From NCBI RefSeq assembly GCF_000635915.2, contig NZ_CP015614.1, positions 1,037,501 to 1,101,500 of the forward strand: DNA of 64,000 bases, in the 5' to 3' direction. A program made the position numbers and the translations under genes. The DNA comes from Brevundimonas naejangsanensis (GTDB taxonomy: Bacteria > Pseudomonadota > Alphaproteobacteria > Caulobacterales > Caulobacteraceae). Positions 41,157 through 49,859 of the stretch are shown here, one piece after another. Positions within the stretch are counted from its first letter, which is position 1. Each line of letters opens with the position of its first letter. The notes beneath the pieces are model-generated. The model saw only the letters and a list, made by a program, of their open reading frames with translations. It made no database searches and was not told the DNA's origin.

Positions 41157-42403
41157 TCAATGCGCCTGTGAACAAGGTTGGCGAGACGGGGTTCGACCCC
41201 TATGCCGCCCGCGCGCAGTTCCCGATCCTGTCGCGTCAGGTGAACGGCAAGCCCCTGGTCTATCTGGACAGCGCCGCCTCAGCTCAGAAGCCGCGCGCGG
41301 TGATCGACGCCCTGGTCGCGTCGATGGAAGGCTCCTACGCCAACGTTCACCGGGGTCTTCACACCCTGTCGAACGAGGCGACCGAGGCCTATGAGCAGGC
41401 GCGCGAGATCGTCGCCCGCTTCCTGAACGCCCCGTCGCCCGAGACCATCGTCTGGACCAAGGGCGGCACCGAGGCGATCAATCTGGTCGCCAACGGCGTC
41501 GGTCTGTCGATCCAGCCGGGCGACGAGATCATCGTCACCGAAATGGAGCACCACTCCAACATCGTGCCCTGGCACATCCTGCGCGAGCGGCGCGGGGCGG
41601 TGCTGAAATGGGCGCCGATCAAGGACGACGGTTCGCTGGACATGGAGGCCTTCGCCGCCCTACTGGGGCCGAAGACTAGGCTGGTCGCCGTCACCCATAT
41701 GTCCAACGTGCTGGGCACCATCAATCCGGTCGCCGAGATCACCCGCCTGGCCCACGCGGCCGGCGCGCGAGTGCTGATCGACGGCTGTCAGGGCGCGGTC
41801 CATGCGACGCCGGACGTTCAGGCTATCGGCTGCGACTACTATGTCTTGACCGGCCACAAGCTGTTCGGCCCGACCGGCATCGGCGTCCTGTACGGCACGG
41901 CCGAGGCGCTGGAGGCCCTGCCGCCGTATCAGGGCGGCGGCGAGATGATCGAGACGGTCGAGAAGGATCGCGTCACCTACGCCAAACCGCCGCATCGCTT
42001 TGAAGCCGGGACGCCGCCGATCCTTGAGGCCATTGGTCTGGGCGCGGCGATCGAATGGCTGTCGCAGTATGATCCGGCCGCTGTTCAGGCGCACGAACAG
42101 GCTCTATATCGCCACGCCGTCGAGCGTCTGGCCGAGCGTGACTGGGTGCGGATTCTGGGCCAGGCGGAAGGGAAGGGCGCTTTGCTGACCTTCGCCGTCG
42201 AGGGCGCCCATGCTCATGACGTGGCGCAGATCATGGATCGTTACGGCGTCGCCGTGCGCGCCGGGCTGCACTGCGCCGAGCCGCTAGCGAAAAGACTAGG
42301 CGTGAGCGCAAGCACGCGCGCCTCCTTCGCCCTATATAACACCATGGAGGATACAGACGCCTTCGTGGACGCGCTGATCAAGGCGCGCAACTTCTTCGTG
42401 TGA
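41135..42403 (+). CDS. sufS: SufS-type cysteine desulfurase
   Basis: SufS is a group II desulfurase working with the Suf scaffold. The 422-residue protein has FPILSRQVNGKPLVYLDSAAS, VWTKGGTEAINLVA, Lys242 in VLTGHKLFGPTGIG and Cys380 in RAGLHCAEPLA. The ATG at 41135 overlaps sufD by 22 bases with GCGGGA just before it; a GTG at 41153 is the alternative. No sufE or sufU gene lies in the window. Confidence 0.95.
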   Translation: MADGSPVINAPVNKVGETGFDPYAARAQFPILSRQVNGKPLVYLDSAASAQKPRAVIDALVASMEGSYANVHRGLHTLSNEATEAYEQAREIVARFLNAPSPETIVWTKGGTEAINLVANGVGLSIQPGDEIIVTEMEHHSNIVPWHILRERRGAVLKWAPIKDDGSLDMEAFAALLGPKTRLVAVTHMSNVLGTINPVAEITRLAHAAGARVLIDGCQGAVHATPDVQAIGCDYYVLTGHKLFGPTGIGVLYGTAEALEALPPYQGGGEMIETVEKDRVTYAKPPHRFEAGTPPILEAIGLGAAIEWLSQYDPAAVQAHEQALYRHAVERLAERDWVRILGQAEGKGALLTFAVEGAHAHDVAQIMDRYGVAVRAGLHCAEPLAKRLGVSASTRASFALYNTMEDTDAFVDALIKARNFFV

Positions 42404-42408
42404 CGAGT

Positions 42409-42810
42409 ATGGACGACGCCAAGACCGACAACGCGATCAGCGACAGCGACGCCTTCGCCGCCAGCTGGGACGAGCCGCAGAAGAGCGCCCTGTCTCAGGC
42501 CGAGCTGGACAAGCTGACGGACGACCTGATCGAGGCGCTGAAGACGGTGTATGATCCGGAAATCCCGGTCGACATCTATGAGCTGGGCCTGATCTACAAG
42601 GTCGACGTCTCCGACGACCGCGACGTCCTGGTCGAGATGACGCTGACGGCGCCGGGCTGCCCGGTCGCCGGGGAAATGCCCGGCTGGGTCGAGGATGCAG
42701 TGAAAAAGGTCGATGGCGTGCGCAGCGCCAAGGCCAATCTGGTGTTCGACCCGCCGTGGGACGCCTCCAAGATGAGCGACGAGGCCAAGCTGGCCCTGAA
42801 CATGTTCTGA
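42409..42810 (+). CDS. sufT: SUF-associated MIP18/DUF59 protein SufT
   Basis: SufT is a small MIP18-family protein that helps deliver or mature Fe-S clusters. The 133-residue product has LIEALKTVYDPEIPVDIYELGLIYKVDV in parts, then the MTLTAPGCPVAGEMPGWVEDAV loop with the reactive-type Cys, and VFDPPWDASKMSDEAKLALNMF. The ATG at 42409 is preferred; a GTG at 42400 overlapping the sufS stop is also possible. An acidic N-terminal extension of about 35 residues precedes the domain. Confidence 0.93.
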   Translation: MDDAKTDNAISDSDAFAASWDEPQKSALSQAELDKLTDDLIEALKTVYDPEIPVDIYELGLIYKVDVSDDRDVLVEMTLTAPGCPVAGEMPGWVEDAVKKVDGVRSAKANLVFDPPWDASKMSDEAKLALNMF

Positions 42811-42820
42811 GGAGGCCCTG

Positions 42821-43219
42821 ATGACCGAGCTTCAGACCACGACCCGACCCCGACGCCCCCGGCCCAAGGCGGTGACCCTGACGGACGCTGCCGCCGCGCG
42901 CGTGCGCGAGATCATGGACAACGCTGAGAAAGACTATGTCGGCCTTCGCGTCGGCGTGAAGAACAGCGGCTGCGCGGGGCAGGAATACACCTTCGCCTAT
43001 GCCGAAGAGATCCAGCCGCTGGACGAGGTGGTCGAGGATAAGGGCGTGACCATCCTGATCGAGCCCAAGGCGGTCTTGTTCCTGATCGGCACCGAGATCG
43101 ATTATGAGGTGACGAAGCTCGCCTCGAAATTCATCTTCCGCAATCCGAACGAGACGGACGCGTGCGGTTGCGGCGAGAGCGTCACCATCATCCCCGCCGC
43201 TGCTCTGGACGCCGACTGA
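42821..43219 (+). CDS. sufA: A-type Fe-S carrier SufA
   Basis: This carrier accepts clusters from SufBCD and passes them to apo-proteins. The 132-residue protein has a basic N-terminus, LTDAAAARVREIMDNA, then the three conserved cysteines: one in NSGCAGQEYTFAY and two in TDACGCGESVTI. It ends the suf genes; metN begins one base after its stop, so metNIQ is probably on the same transcript. Confidence 0.95.
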   Translation: MTELQTTTRPRRPRPKAVTLTDAAAARVREIMDNAEKDYVGLRVGVKNSGCAGQEYTFAYAEEIQPLDEVVEDKGVTILIEPKAVLFLIGTEIDYEVTKLASKFIFRNPNETDACGCGESVTIIPAAALDAD

Positions 43220-43220
43220 C

Positions 43221-44210
43221 ATGATCCGACTGGAGGGGGTGACCCGGCGCTATCGCAGCGCGGCGGGCGACCTCACGGCGCTGGACGCCGTCGACCTGCA
43301 TGTTGCGCGCGGCGAGGTGTTCGGCGTGGTGGGCCGTTCGGGGGCGGGCAAGTCCACCCTGATCCGCGCCATCAACCGGCTGGAGACGCCCGACGCGGGC
43401 AAGGTCTTCGTCGACGGGCAGGAGATCACCGCCCTGAACCCCGCCGAACTGCGCGCCGCGCGGCGCCGCATCGGCATGATCTTCCAGCATTTCAACCTGC
43501 TGAACGCCAAGACCATCGAGGACAATGTCGCCTTCCCCCTGAGGCTGGAAGGACGGCCCGAGGCCGAGGTGAAGGCGCGCACGGCCGAACTGCTGGCGCA
43601 ACTCGGCCTCGCCGATCACGCCAAGAAGCACCCGGCCCAGCTGTCTGGCGGCCAGAAGCAGCGCGTCGGCATCGCCCGCGCCCTGGCCTGCGGGCCCAGC
43701 GTCCTGTTGTGCGACGAGGCGACCAGCGCCTTGGACCCCGAAACGACCGAAGACATTTTGACCCTGCTGGACGGGCTGAACCGCGATCTGGGCCTGACCA
43801 TCGTCCTGATCACCCACCAGATGGAGGTGGTGCGCCGCGTCTGCGACCAGGTGGCGGTGCTGAAGGACGGCAAGATCTTGGAGCAGGGCGCGACGGCTGA
43901 CGTCTTCCTGCACCCGCAACACGCCGTGACGCGCGCGATGTTGGCCGAGGGCGAGGAGGCGATCGACGCCTCGGTCGCTCCGGCGGGGGCGCGCATGGCA
44001 CGCCTGACCTTCCGCGGCCCCTCGACCTATGAGCCGGAACTGAGCCGCGTCGCGCGCACGGCGGGGGTCGACTATTCGATCCTGTCGGGCCGCATCAGCC
44101 GTATTCGCGGCGAGCCCTACGGCCAGATGACGGTTGCCTTCACCAGCGGCGACGCCGAGGCGGCCCTGGCGCAATTGGCCGCGCGCGGCGTCGTGGTGGA
44201 GGCGGTCTGA
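43221..44210 (+). CDS. metN: Methionine ABC transporter ATP-binding protein
   Basis: MetN is the ATPase of the D- and L-methionine importer. Motifs are Walker A GRSGAGKSTLI, Q-loop IFQHFNLLNAKTIEDNV, signature LSGGQKQRVGIARAL and Walker B VLLCDEATSALDPETT. The C-terminal NIL domain (about 255-329: ARMARLTFRGPSTYEPELSR in part) is the regulatory methionine-binding domain. It starts one base after the sufA stop, with a GGACGCCGAC context and no strong Shine-Dalgarno. Confidence 0.97.
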   Translation: MIRLEGVTRRYRSAAGDLTALDAVDLHVARGEVFGVVGRSGAGKSTLIRAINRLETPDAGKVFVDGQEITALNPAELRAARRRIGMIFQHFNLLNAKTIEDNVAFPLRLEGRPEAEVKARTAELLAQLGLADHAKKHPAQLSGGQKQRVGIARALACGPSVLLCDEATSALDPETTEDILTLLDGLNRDLGLTIVLITHQMEVVRRVCDQVAVLKDGKILEQGATADVFLHPQHAVTRAMLAEGEEAIDASVAPAGARMARLTFRGPSTYEPELSRVARTAGVDYSILSGRISRIRGEPYGQMTVAFTSGDAEAALAQLAARGVVVEAV

Positions 44211-44866
44211 TGTTCGCCAATGTGGACTGGGCCGATATCGGCAAGGCGACGGTCGACACCCTGCTGATGCTGGGCGGGTCGCTGGTGCTGACCGTGATCC
44301 TGGGCGTGCCGCTGGGCGTGCTGCTATACTTGTCGGGCAAGGGGCGGCTGGCCGCCAATCCGGTGCTGAACGCCGTCCTGTCCTTCGTGGTCAATGTGCT
44401 GCGTTCGGTGCCCTTCATCATCCTGCTGATCGTCATGCTGCCGCTGACGGTGCTGCTGGTCGGCACGTCGCTGGGCGTGGCCGGGGCCATTCCGCCTTTG
44501 GTCGTCGGGGCCGCGCCCTTCTATGCGCGTCTGGTCGAGACGGCGCTGCGCGAGGTGGACAAGGGCGTCGTCGAGGCGACCCAGGCCATGGGCGGCTCGA
44601 CCTTCCAGATCGTCACGCGCGCCCTGCTGCCGGAGGCCATGCCGGGCATCATCGCCGGCGCGACCGTCACCGCCATCGCCCTTGTCAGCTACACCGCCAT
44701 GGCGGGCGTAGTGGGGGCGGGCGGTCTGGGCGACCTGGCCATTCGCTTCGGGTATCAGCGCTTCCAGACCGATGTCATGGTGGTGACCGTAGTTCTGCTG
44801 CTGATCCTCGTACAAATTCTGCAGATGATCGGCGACCGTCTTGTCGCTAAGGTCTCGCACCGCTGA
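44210..44866 (+). CDS. metI: Methionine ABC transporter permease
   Basis: MetI is the membrane channel subunit. The 218-residue protein has about five hydrophobic helices, including TLLMLGGSLVLTVILGVPLGV and VLRSVPFIILLIVMLPLTVLLVG in parts. The EAA-type coupling segment is EVDKGVVEATQAMGGSTFQIVTRALLPEAMPGI in parts. It shares one base with metN and leads to metQ after 21 bases. Confidence 0.96.
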   Translation: MFANVDWADIGKATVDTLLMLGGSLVLTVILGVPLGVLLYLSGKGRLAANPVLNAVLSFVVNVLRSVPFIILLIVMLPLTVLLVGTSLGVAGAIPPLVVGAAPFYARLVETALREVDKGVVEATQAMGGSTFQIVTRALLPEAMPGIIAGATVTAIALVSYTAMAGVVGAGGLGDLAIRFGYQRFQTDVMVVTVVLLLILVQILQMIGDRLVAKVSHR

Positions 44867-44887
44867 TTTTTATCGAAGGCCCGCTTT

Positions 44888-45697
44888 ATGATCCGCCGTT
44901 CGCTGCTGCTGTCCGCCGTCGCTGTTCTGACGCTCGCCGCCTGCGGTCAGGGGGCGGACAAGAAGGCGGGGGCTGAGGGCGCGCCCCTGCTGGTCGGCGC
45001 CACCGCCGTGCCGCACGCAGAAATCCTGGAGCAAGTGAAGCCCATCCTGGCCGCCGAAGGCGTGCCGATCGAGATCAAGGTCTTCAACGACTACGTTCAG
45101 CCCAACGTGCAACTCGCTGAAAAGCGGTTGGATGTGAACTACTTCCAGACCAAGCCCTATCTGGACGAGTTCAACACCGCGCGCGGCACGTCGCTGATCA
45201 CCGTCGCCGGCATCCACGTCGAGCCGCTGGGCCTGTATTCGCGCAAGCATAAGGCGCTGGCCGACCTGCCGAACGGCGCCCAGGTGGTTCTGCCCAACGA
45301 CGCCTCCAACACCGGGCGCGCCCTGCTGCTGCTGCAGGCGGCGGGCCTGATCACCCTGAAAGATACGCAGAACCCGCTGCAGACGGTGCGCGACATCGCC
45401 ACCAACCCCAAGGCGCTGAAGTTCCAGGAAGTCGAGGCCGCCACCATCCCGCGCATCCTGCCGCAGGTCGACGGCGCGGTGATCAACACCAACTACGCCC
45501 TCGACGCCGGGCTCAAGCCCAAGACCGACGCCCTTCAGCTTGAAGGCGCCGACAGCCCCTATGTGAACTATCTGGTCGCCCGCCCCGACAATCAGAACGA
45601 CCCGCGCGTTCAGGCTCTCGCCAAGGCCCTGCGTGGTCAGGCGATCAAGGACTTCATCGCCTCGAAATACGAAGGCGCGGTGATCCCGGCGGCCTAG
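44888..45697 (+). CDS. metQ: Methionine-binding lipoprotein MetQ
   Basis: MetQ binds methionine outside the inner membrane. A lipoprotein signal is clear, MIRRSLLLSAVAVLTLAAC with lipobox LAAC and lipid-modified Cys19. The NLPA-domain body has VGATAVPHAEILEQVKPIL, VNYFQTKPYLDEF and DGAVINTNYALDAGL. The stop codon TAG is shared in a CTAG with the stop of the converging acyltransferase gene. Confidence 0.95.
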   Translation: MIRRSLLLSAVAVLTLAACGQGADKKAGAEGAPLLVGATAVPHAEILEQVKPILAAEGVPIEIKVFNDYVQPNVQLAEKRLDVNYFQTKPYLDEFNTARGTSLITVAGIHVEPLGLYSRKHKALADLPNGAQVVLPNDASNTGRALLLLQAAGLITLKDTQNPLQTVRDIATNPKALKFQEVEAATIPRILPQVDGAVINTNYALDAGLKPKTDALQLEGADSPYVNYLVARPDNQNDPRVQALAKALRGQAIKDFIASKYEGAVIPAA

Positions 45698-46491
45698 GCT
45701 GCAGCGCTGACCGCCTTGGCCGCTGCGGCGGCCTGGGCGGATTCTTCCTTGGATTCGACGAGGACGGCCGGCGTGACCGGCTGCCCGGTCGCCTCGGCGA
45801 TCAGTTCGGCCGTCTTGCCTTCCACAGCGGCTTCCAGCCGGTCCAGGAACTCGGCCTTCGGCAGGCCCGTCGGGATTGGTTCGAGGAATTCGAGCGTCGC
45901 CGTGCCGGGGTTTTTGTGGAACTCCTCCAGCGGCCAGAACAGGCCCAGATTGGTCGCCAGCGGCACGACCGGCATGTCGAAGTCGCGATACATGTGCCAG
46001 ACGCCCGAGCGATAGCGGAACTTCTCGCCGACCCGGGCCAGGTGGCCTTCGGGATAGATCAGGATCTTGCGCCCCTCGCGATTGGCGTCGGCGGCGCGTT
46101 CCCTGAGGGCGGCGCGGGCGGCGTGGCCGCCGCAGTTGTTGACGACGATGGCGCCCAGCTTCTTGAGCACCGTTCCCAGCAGGGGGAACTTCTCCAGATG
46201 GTCGCCGGTGACGAAAGCCACGTCGTCGAACTGGTCATAGGTGGCGAAGCCGTCGCCCCAGCTCTGATGCTTCGAGGCGATGATGAAGGCGCCTTGCGGG
46301 AGGCGTTCCTTGCCGCGCGTCTCGATGCGGATGCCTGCGAACAGGCTCATGGCCTGCACCATGCGCCGGACATAGCGGCGGATGATCCAGCTCGTGGCCT
46401 TGCGGCCCGGCGCCAGTGCCGCAAAGGCGGCGGCCAGGCCGTAGGTGATGGAAAGCGCCCAATAGGCGATGTTGAACAGCAGGCTTCGCAT
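45694..46491 (-). CDS. PlsC-type lysophospholipid acyltransferase
   Basis: This is a membrane-bound 1-acyl-sn-glycerol-3-phosphate acyltransferase-like enzyme of 265 residues. It has an N-terminal hydrophobic segment (about 8-28), the catalytic HX4D motif in SKHQSWGDGFATY, and the glycerophosphate-binding motif LIYPEGHLARVGEKFRYRSG near residue 145. The C-terminal tail is Ala/Lys/Glu-rich. plsY lies 8 kb away. It could act on phosphatidic acid synthesis or another lipid. Confidence 0.88.
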   Translation of the reverse strand: MRSLLFNIAYWALSITYGLAAAFAALAPGRKATSWIIRRYVRRMVQAMSLFAGIRIETRGKERLPQGAFIIASKHQSWGDGFATYDQFDDVAFVTGDHLEKFPLLGTVLKKLGAIVVNNCGGHAARAALRERAADANREGRKILIYPEGHLARVGEKFRYRSGVWHMYRDFDMPVVPLATNLGLFWPLEEFHKNPGTATLEFLEPIPTGLPKAEFLDRLEAAVEGKTAELIAEATGQPVTPAVLVESKEESAQAAAAAKAVSAAA

Positions 46492-46540
46492 CGGGCGACT
46501 ATGCCAGCAAGCGTCTCATAGGCGAGCTTAAAGTGAAGCC

Positions 46541-47626
46541 TCAGGCGGCGTCGGATACGGCCTCGGCGGCGGCGGTCACCTTGTTGCGCCCGCTGCGCTT
46601 GGACGCGTAGAGCGCTTCGTCCGCCCGCGCCAGCAGCTGCCCGGCGCTTTCGCCCGCGCGACGCACGCCAAAGCCGACGGATATGGTCACGGCGCCCAGG
46701 TCGTCGTTGGTCGAGCGGCGCCGCAGGGCGCGGGAGGCTATTTCCTCGCGGATCGCGTTCAACGCGGCCTCTATTGCGCCCGCCGTTTCACCTGGGAAGA
46801 TGACTGCGAATTCCTCGCCGCCATAGCGGGCGGCGATACGCGGCGCGCGCGACACGCGTCCCAAGACGCTGCCGACATAGCGCAACACCTGATCGCCCGT
46901 CTGGTGCCCCCAGGTGTCGTTGAACCGCTTGAAATGGTCGATATCGATGATCGCAAGGCCGAGCGAGCCGCCGCCGTTTTCCGCCTGATCGCATAGGCGC
47001 AACAGGTGTTCATCGAACGCCTTGCGGTTGGCCAGATTGGTCAGGGCGTCCGTCATCGCGTCGCGGCGCACCTGCTCCATATGATCGCGCAGCTTGGTGA
47101 CTTCGCGATTCGAGGATTCTAAACGGCGTTCCAGCGCGGCGGTATGACGTCGAATCCGGCGCGTCGCATCCGCCAGACACGCGACCAGATCGGTAAGATC
47201 GTCCGGGGTCCCTGAATTGGCCATGCGATCGGCGGCCTCGGCCAGGGTGTTGCCATAGGTGGCCTGGCTTTCGCGGGCCTTGTCGATGGCGCCGGCCACT
47301 GCGGCGAGCTCGCGATTCAGCACGGCGCCGGCGTCGCGGATTTCTTCGGACAGGCGCCCGCGCGGCAGGAATTCGGCGGCGAGCATTTCCGCCGTCGAAT
47401 CGGTGAAGGGCGCGCCCGTGGCGAGCAGCCGCGAAATCTCCTGCCCCAGGGTTCCCTCGGGATCGCCCAGATAGTGAAGCCACAGCTCAAAATTCAGCGG
47501 CGTCGGCCAGACTGAGGCCGCCTGCATGGCGTCCACGGCGCGATGCGCCAGAGCATAGGCTTCCGGACTGCGAACCGTGGTTTCCACCTGCGTGGTCATG
47601 CCTGAACTGCCCCTGCGCTGCGTCAT
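46541..47626 (-). CDS. GGDEF-domain diguanylate cyclase
   Basis: This enzyme makes cyclic di-GMP from two GTP. The N-terminal ~185 residues form a helical sensing region with a WPTPLNFELWLHYLGDP element found in a group of soluble cyclases, then a coiled-coil. The catalytic domain has MTDALTNLANRKAFDEHL, IIDIDHFKRFNDTWGHQTGD and the active GGEEF at 269-273. The inhibitory RxxD site five residues upstream reads RAPR (260-263), so feedback inhibition through a normal I-site is unlikely. The start could also be 47599. Confidence 0.93.
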   Translation of the reverse strand: MTQRRGSSGMTTQVETTVRSPEAYALAHRAVDAMQAASVWPTPLNFELWLHYLGDPEGTLGQEISRLLATGAPFTDSTAEMLAAEFLPRGRLSEEIRDAGAVLNRELAAVAGAIDKARESQATYGNTLAEAADRMANSGTPDDLTDLVACLADATRRIRRHTAALERRLESSNREVTKLRDHMEQVRRDAMTDALTNLANRKAFDEHLLRLCDQAENGGGSLGLAIIDIDHFKRFNDTWGHQTGDQVLRYVGSVLGRVSRAPRIAARYGGEEFAVIFPGETAGAIEAALNAIREEIASRALRRRSTNDDLGAVTISVGFGVRRAGESAGQLLARADEALYASKRSGRNKVTAAAEAVSDAA

Positions 47627-47679
47627 CCGGCAAGCTATACCGGTCTTCCGTAACGCAGGGTTAAGTTCGCAGACCCGCC

Positions 47680-49170
47680 TTATCCGGCCAGAACGACCGG
47701 ACGACGCAGGAAGGCCGGGACATCATCGCCGAAAGGATTTCCAGTGAAGGACGCGGGCTGACGGTCTTCCGCCTGTTTAGCCTTTTGGGGCGTCTTCTGG
47801 GGCGCTGGCGTCGCCTTGGCCTCGGTCTTCTTGCGGCTGCGCGCGCGTTGAGGCGCCGCTTCGGCTTCGGGCGCAGGCGTCGGCGCTGTTTCAATCAGCG
47901 TTTCGGCCTCGACGGGGGCTTCTTCGACCGATCGACGCGAGCGGCTGCCGCGTTCGCTGCGTTCGCTGCGTTCGCCCCGTCCACGGCCGCGGCTTGAGCG
48001 GCTGTCGTCGCGGGGGCGGTCCTGGATGGAGGCGAAGTCGATACCGTCCAGCGGCAGTTCAACCGGCTCCTTCTTGATCAGCTTCAGCACCTTGTCCAAC
48101 GACTTGTCGTCGGACGGCGTCACGATCATGAAGGCCTCGCCCAGGCGTCCGGCGCGGCCGGTGCGGCCGATGCGGTGGACGTAGTCGTCGGCGTGGTGCG
48201 GAACGTCATAGTTGAAGACGTGGCTGACCGCCGGGATGTCGAGGCCGCGCGCGGCGACGTCGGAGGCGACCAGCAGCTTCAACGCGCCGCTGCGGAAGTC
48301 GGCCAGGGTCTTCGTGCGCAGCGATTGGTCCAGGTCGCCATGGATCGGCGCGGCGTCGAAACCGTGGACCTGCAGAGACTTGGCGACAATGTCGACTTCC
48401 GACTTGCGGTTGCAGAACACGATGCCGTTCTGGACGTCGCCGCGCTGCACCAAAGCGCGCAGCGCCGTGCGCTTGGCCTTGGGGTCCGAGGTCGGCAGGC
48501 GGGTGATGTGCTGGGTGATGGTGTCGGCGGTCGTCGCCGGGCGCGACGCCTCGATCCGGGTGGGATCCTTGAGGAACTGCTGCGTCAGGCGCGTGATCTC
48601 CGGCGGCATGGTCGCCGAGAAGAACAGGGTCTGGCGACGCGGCGGCGTCAGTTTGAAGATGCGCTCGATGTCGGGGATGAAGCCCATGTCCAGCATGCGG
48701 TCGGCCTCATCGACCACCATCAGCTCGACGCCGGTCAGCAGCATCTTGCCGCGATCGAACAGGTCCAGCAGGCGGCCCGGCGTGGCGATCAGCACGTCCA
48801 CGCCCTTGTTCAGGGCGGCGACCTGGTCGCCCATGGACACGCCGCCGATCAGCAGCACCCAGTTCAGCTTGGTGCCCTTGGCGTATTTGGCGAAGCTCTC
48901 GGCCACTTGGTCGGCCAGTTCGCGGGTCGGGGCCAGCACCAGGGCGCGCGGCATCCGGGCGCGGGCGCGCCCCGAGGCGAGGCGGTCGACCATAGGCAGG
49001 GTGAAGGCCGCCGTCTTGCCGGTGCCGGTCTGGGCGATGCCGAGGACATCGCGTCCGGCCAGGGCCACCGGGATGGCCTGTTCCTGGATCGGAGTGGCGA
49101 TCGTGTAGCCGGTGTCGGCGACCGCCTGCAGGGTCGTGGGCGAGAGGCCCAGTTTAGAAAACTCAGTCAT
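47680..49170 (-). CDS. rhlE: DEAD-box RNA helicase RhlE-type
   Basis: This ATP-dependent RNA helicase probably acts in ribosome assembly or mRNA decay. The 496-residue protein has the Q motif FSKLGLSPTTLQAV...TPIQEQAIP, AQTGTGKT at 46-53, LAPTRELADQV, VVDEADRMLDMG, FFSATMP and HRIGRTGRAGRLG. A C-terminal tail of about 120 residues is rich in Arg/Ser and then Pro/Ala/Lys, probably for RNA contacts. A TTGACT/TATACC promoter is about 110 bases upstream, leaving a long 5' leader, which is common in cold-responsive helicase genes. Confidence 0.93.
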   Translation of the reverse strand: MTEFSKLGLSPTTLQAVADTGYTIATPIQEQAIPVALAGRDVLGIAQTGTGKTAAFTLPMVDRLASGRARARMPRALVLAPTRELADQVAESFAKYAKGTKLNWVLLIGGVSMGDQVAALNKGVDVLIATPGRLLDLFDRGKMLLTGVELMVVDEADRMLDMGFIPDIERIFKLTPPRRQTLFFSATMPPEITRLTQQFLKDPTRIEASRPATTADTITQHITRLPTSDPKAKRTALRALVQRGDVQNGIVFCNRKSEVDIVAKSLQVHGFDAAPIHGDLDQSLRTKTLADFRSGALKLLVASDVAARGLDIPAVSHVFNYDVPHHADDYVHRIGRTGRAGRLGEAFMIVTPSDDKSLDKVLKLIKKEPVELPLDGIDFASIQDRPRDDSRSSRGRGRGERSERSERGSRSRRSVEEAPVEAETLIETAPTPAPEAEAAPQRARSRKKTEAKATPAPQKTPQKAKQAEDRQPASFTGNPFGDDVPAFLRRPVVLAG

Positions 49171-49281
49171 ATAGTCCTGAAGGGACGGAGGATAACGTTC
49201 GCAAACGCCGTTAGCTGACGGAACCGCCCCTCGTGGGCGAGCGGGCGGCGCGCATCGCCAGTCCTGTTCCGAGCCTGAGGC

Positions 49282-49311
49282 GGTATATGGAAAGCCCTAC
49301 TCGTCAGTCAA
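49282..49311 (-). promoter_or_regulatory. Putative rhlE promoter
   Basis: On the minus strand TTGACT (49311-49306) and TATACC (49287-49282) are spaced 18 bases apart, a good sigma70-type pair. The flanking ATACTTGAC (49315-49307) equals the element before iscR. Transcription would start near 49275, leaving about 105 bases before rhlE. Confidence 0.6.
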
Positions 49312-49393
49312 GTATTTCTGTTTGCACGGCTCAGCTTGGCAAGGGCGTTGCGGGCTGTATGTTCCGCCGTGGAGACAGGGAGAGGCAGATCGT

Positions 49394-49765
49394 ATGCGCA
49401 CAGCCGTATTGATCGCGGTGATGCTTGCCGCGCCGCTTGGCGCCCAGGCGTCGGATCGCGGACGGGGCGTCGAAGCCATGCAGGCGACCTTTGGAAATAC
49501 TGTCGTTTCCCACTATCCCAACGGCAACTGGGTCAAGCACTGGTTTGATCGTGACGGGGCCTATCGCGCCCTGTTTTCAGACGGGCGTCGTCTGACGGCG
49601 CGCTGGGCGCAAGAGGACGACAAGATCTGTCTGAATGAGATCCGTCCCCGCATGATCATTTCGCGCTTCTGCACGCCCTACATCGAAGTCTCAGTGGGCG
49701 AGACCTGGTCGGGGCGCGATCCTTTGGGGCGCCGCGTTCGCAATGAGCTGGTCGCGGGGCGGTAG
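49394..49765 (+). CDS. Small secreted protein of unknown function
   Basis: This is a 123-residue protein with a clear signal peptide (MRTAVLIAVMLAAPLGAQAS, cleavage near 19). GGGAGAGG precedes the ATG; an upstream in-frame ATG at 49322 lacks these features. The mature part reads TFGNTVVSHYPNGNWVKHWF, DGAYRALFSDGR and ends with two cysteines (ICLNE and RFCTP), which could form a disulfide. Repeated Gly-Arg-Trp strands suggest a small beta-rich periplasmic domain. I do not recognise a function. It is divergent from rhlE. Confidence 0.75.
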   Translation: MRTAVLIAVMLAAPLGAQASDRGRGVEAMQATFGNTVVSHYPNGNWVKHWFDRDGAYRALFSDGRRLTARWAQEDDKICLNEIRPRMIISRFCTPYIEVSVGETWSGRDPLGRRVRNELVAGR

Positions 49766-49776
49766 ATTAAATACCC

Positions 49777-49805
49777 GCTCGTCCCGGCGTCCGCCGGGAT
49801 GAGCT
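49777..49805. repeat. REP-like palindrome (single copy)
   Basis: GCTCGTCCCGGCG and CGCCGGGATGAGC form an imperfect palindrome with one G-T pair. The core CCCGGCGTCCGCCGGGAT is the same as in the pair at 58.3-58.5 kb. It sits 12 bases after the small secreted protein gene and may also act as its 3' hairpin. Confidence 0.8.
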
Positions 49806-49829
49806 GTAATGGGAACAGAAGCAGGAAAT

Positions 49830-49853
49830 GCCCCCGTCCGTGAGAACGGGGGC
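49830..49853 (-). terminator. Hairpin downstream of topA
   Basis: GCCCCCGT (49830-49837) pairs with ACGGGGGC (49846-49853) over an eight-base loop, seven bases beyond the topA stop. The minus-strand tail ATTTCC has only a short U-run. Confidence 0.6.
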
Positions 49854-49859
49854 TTGAGC

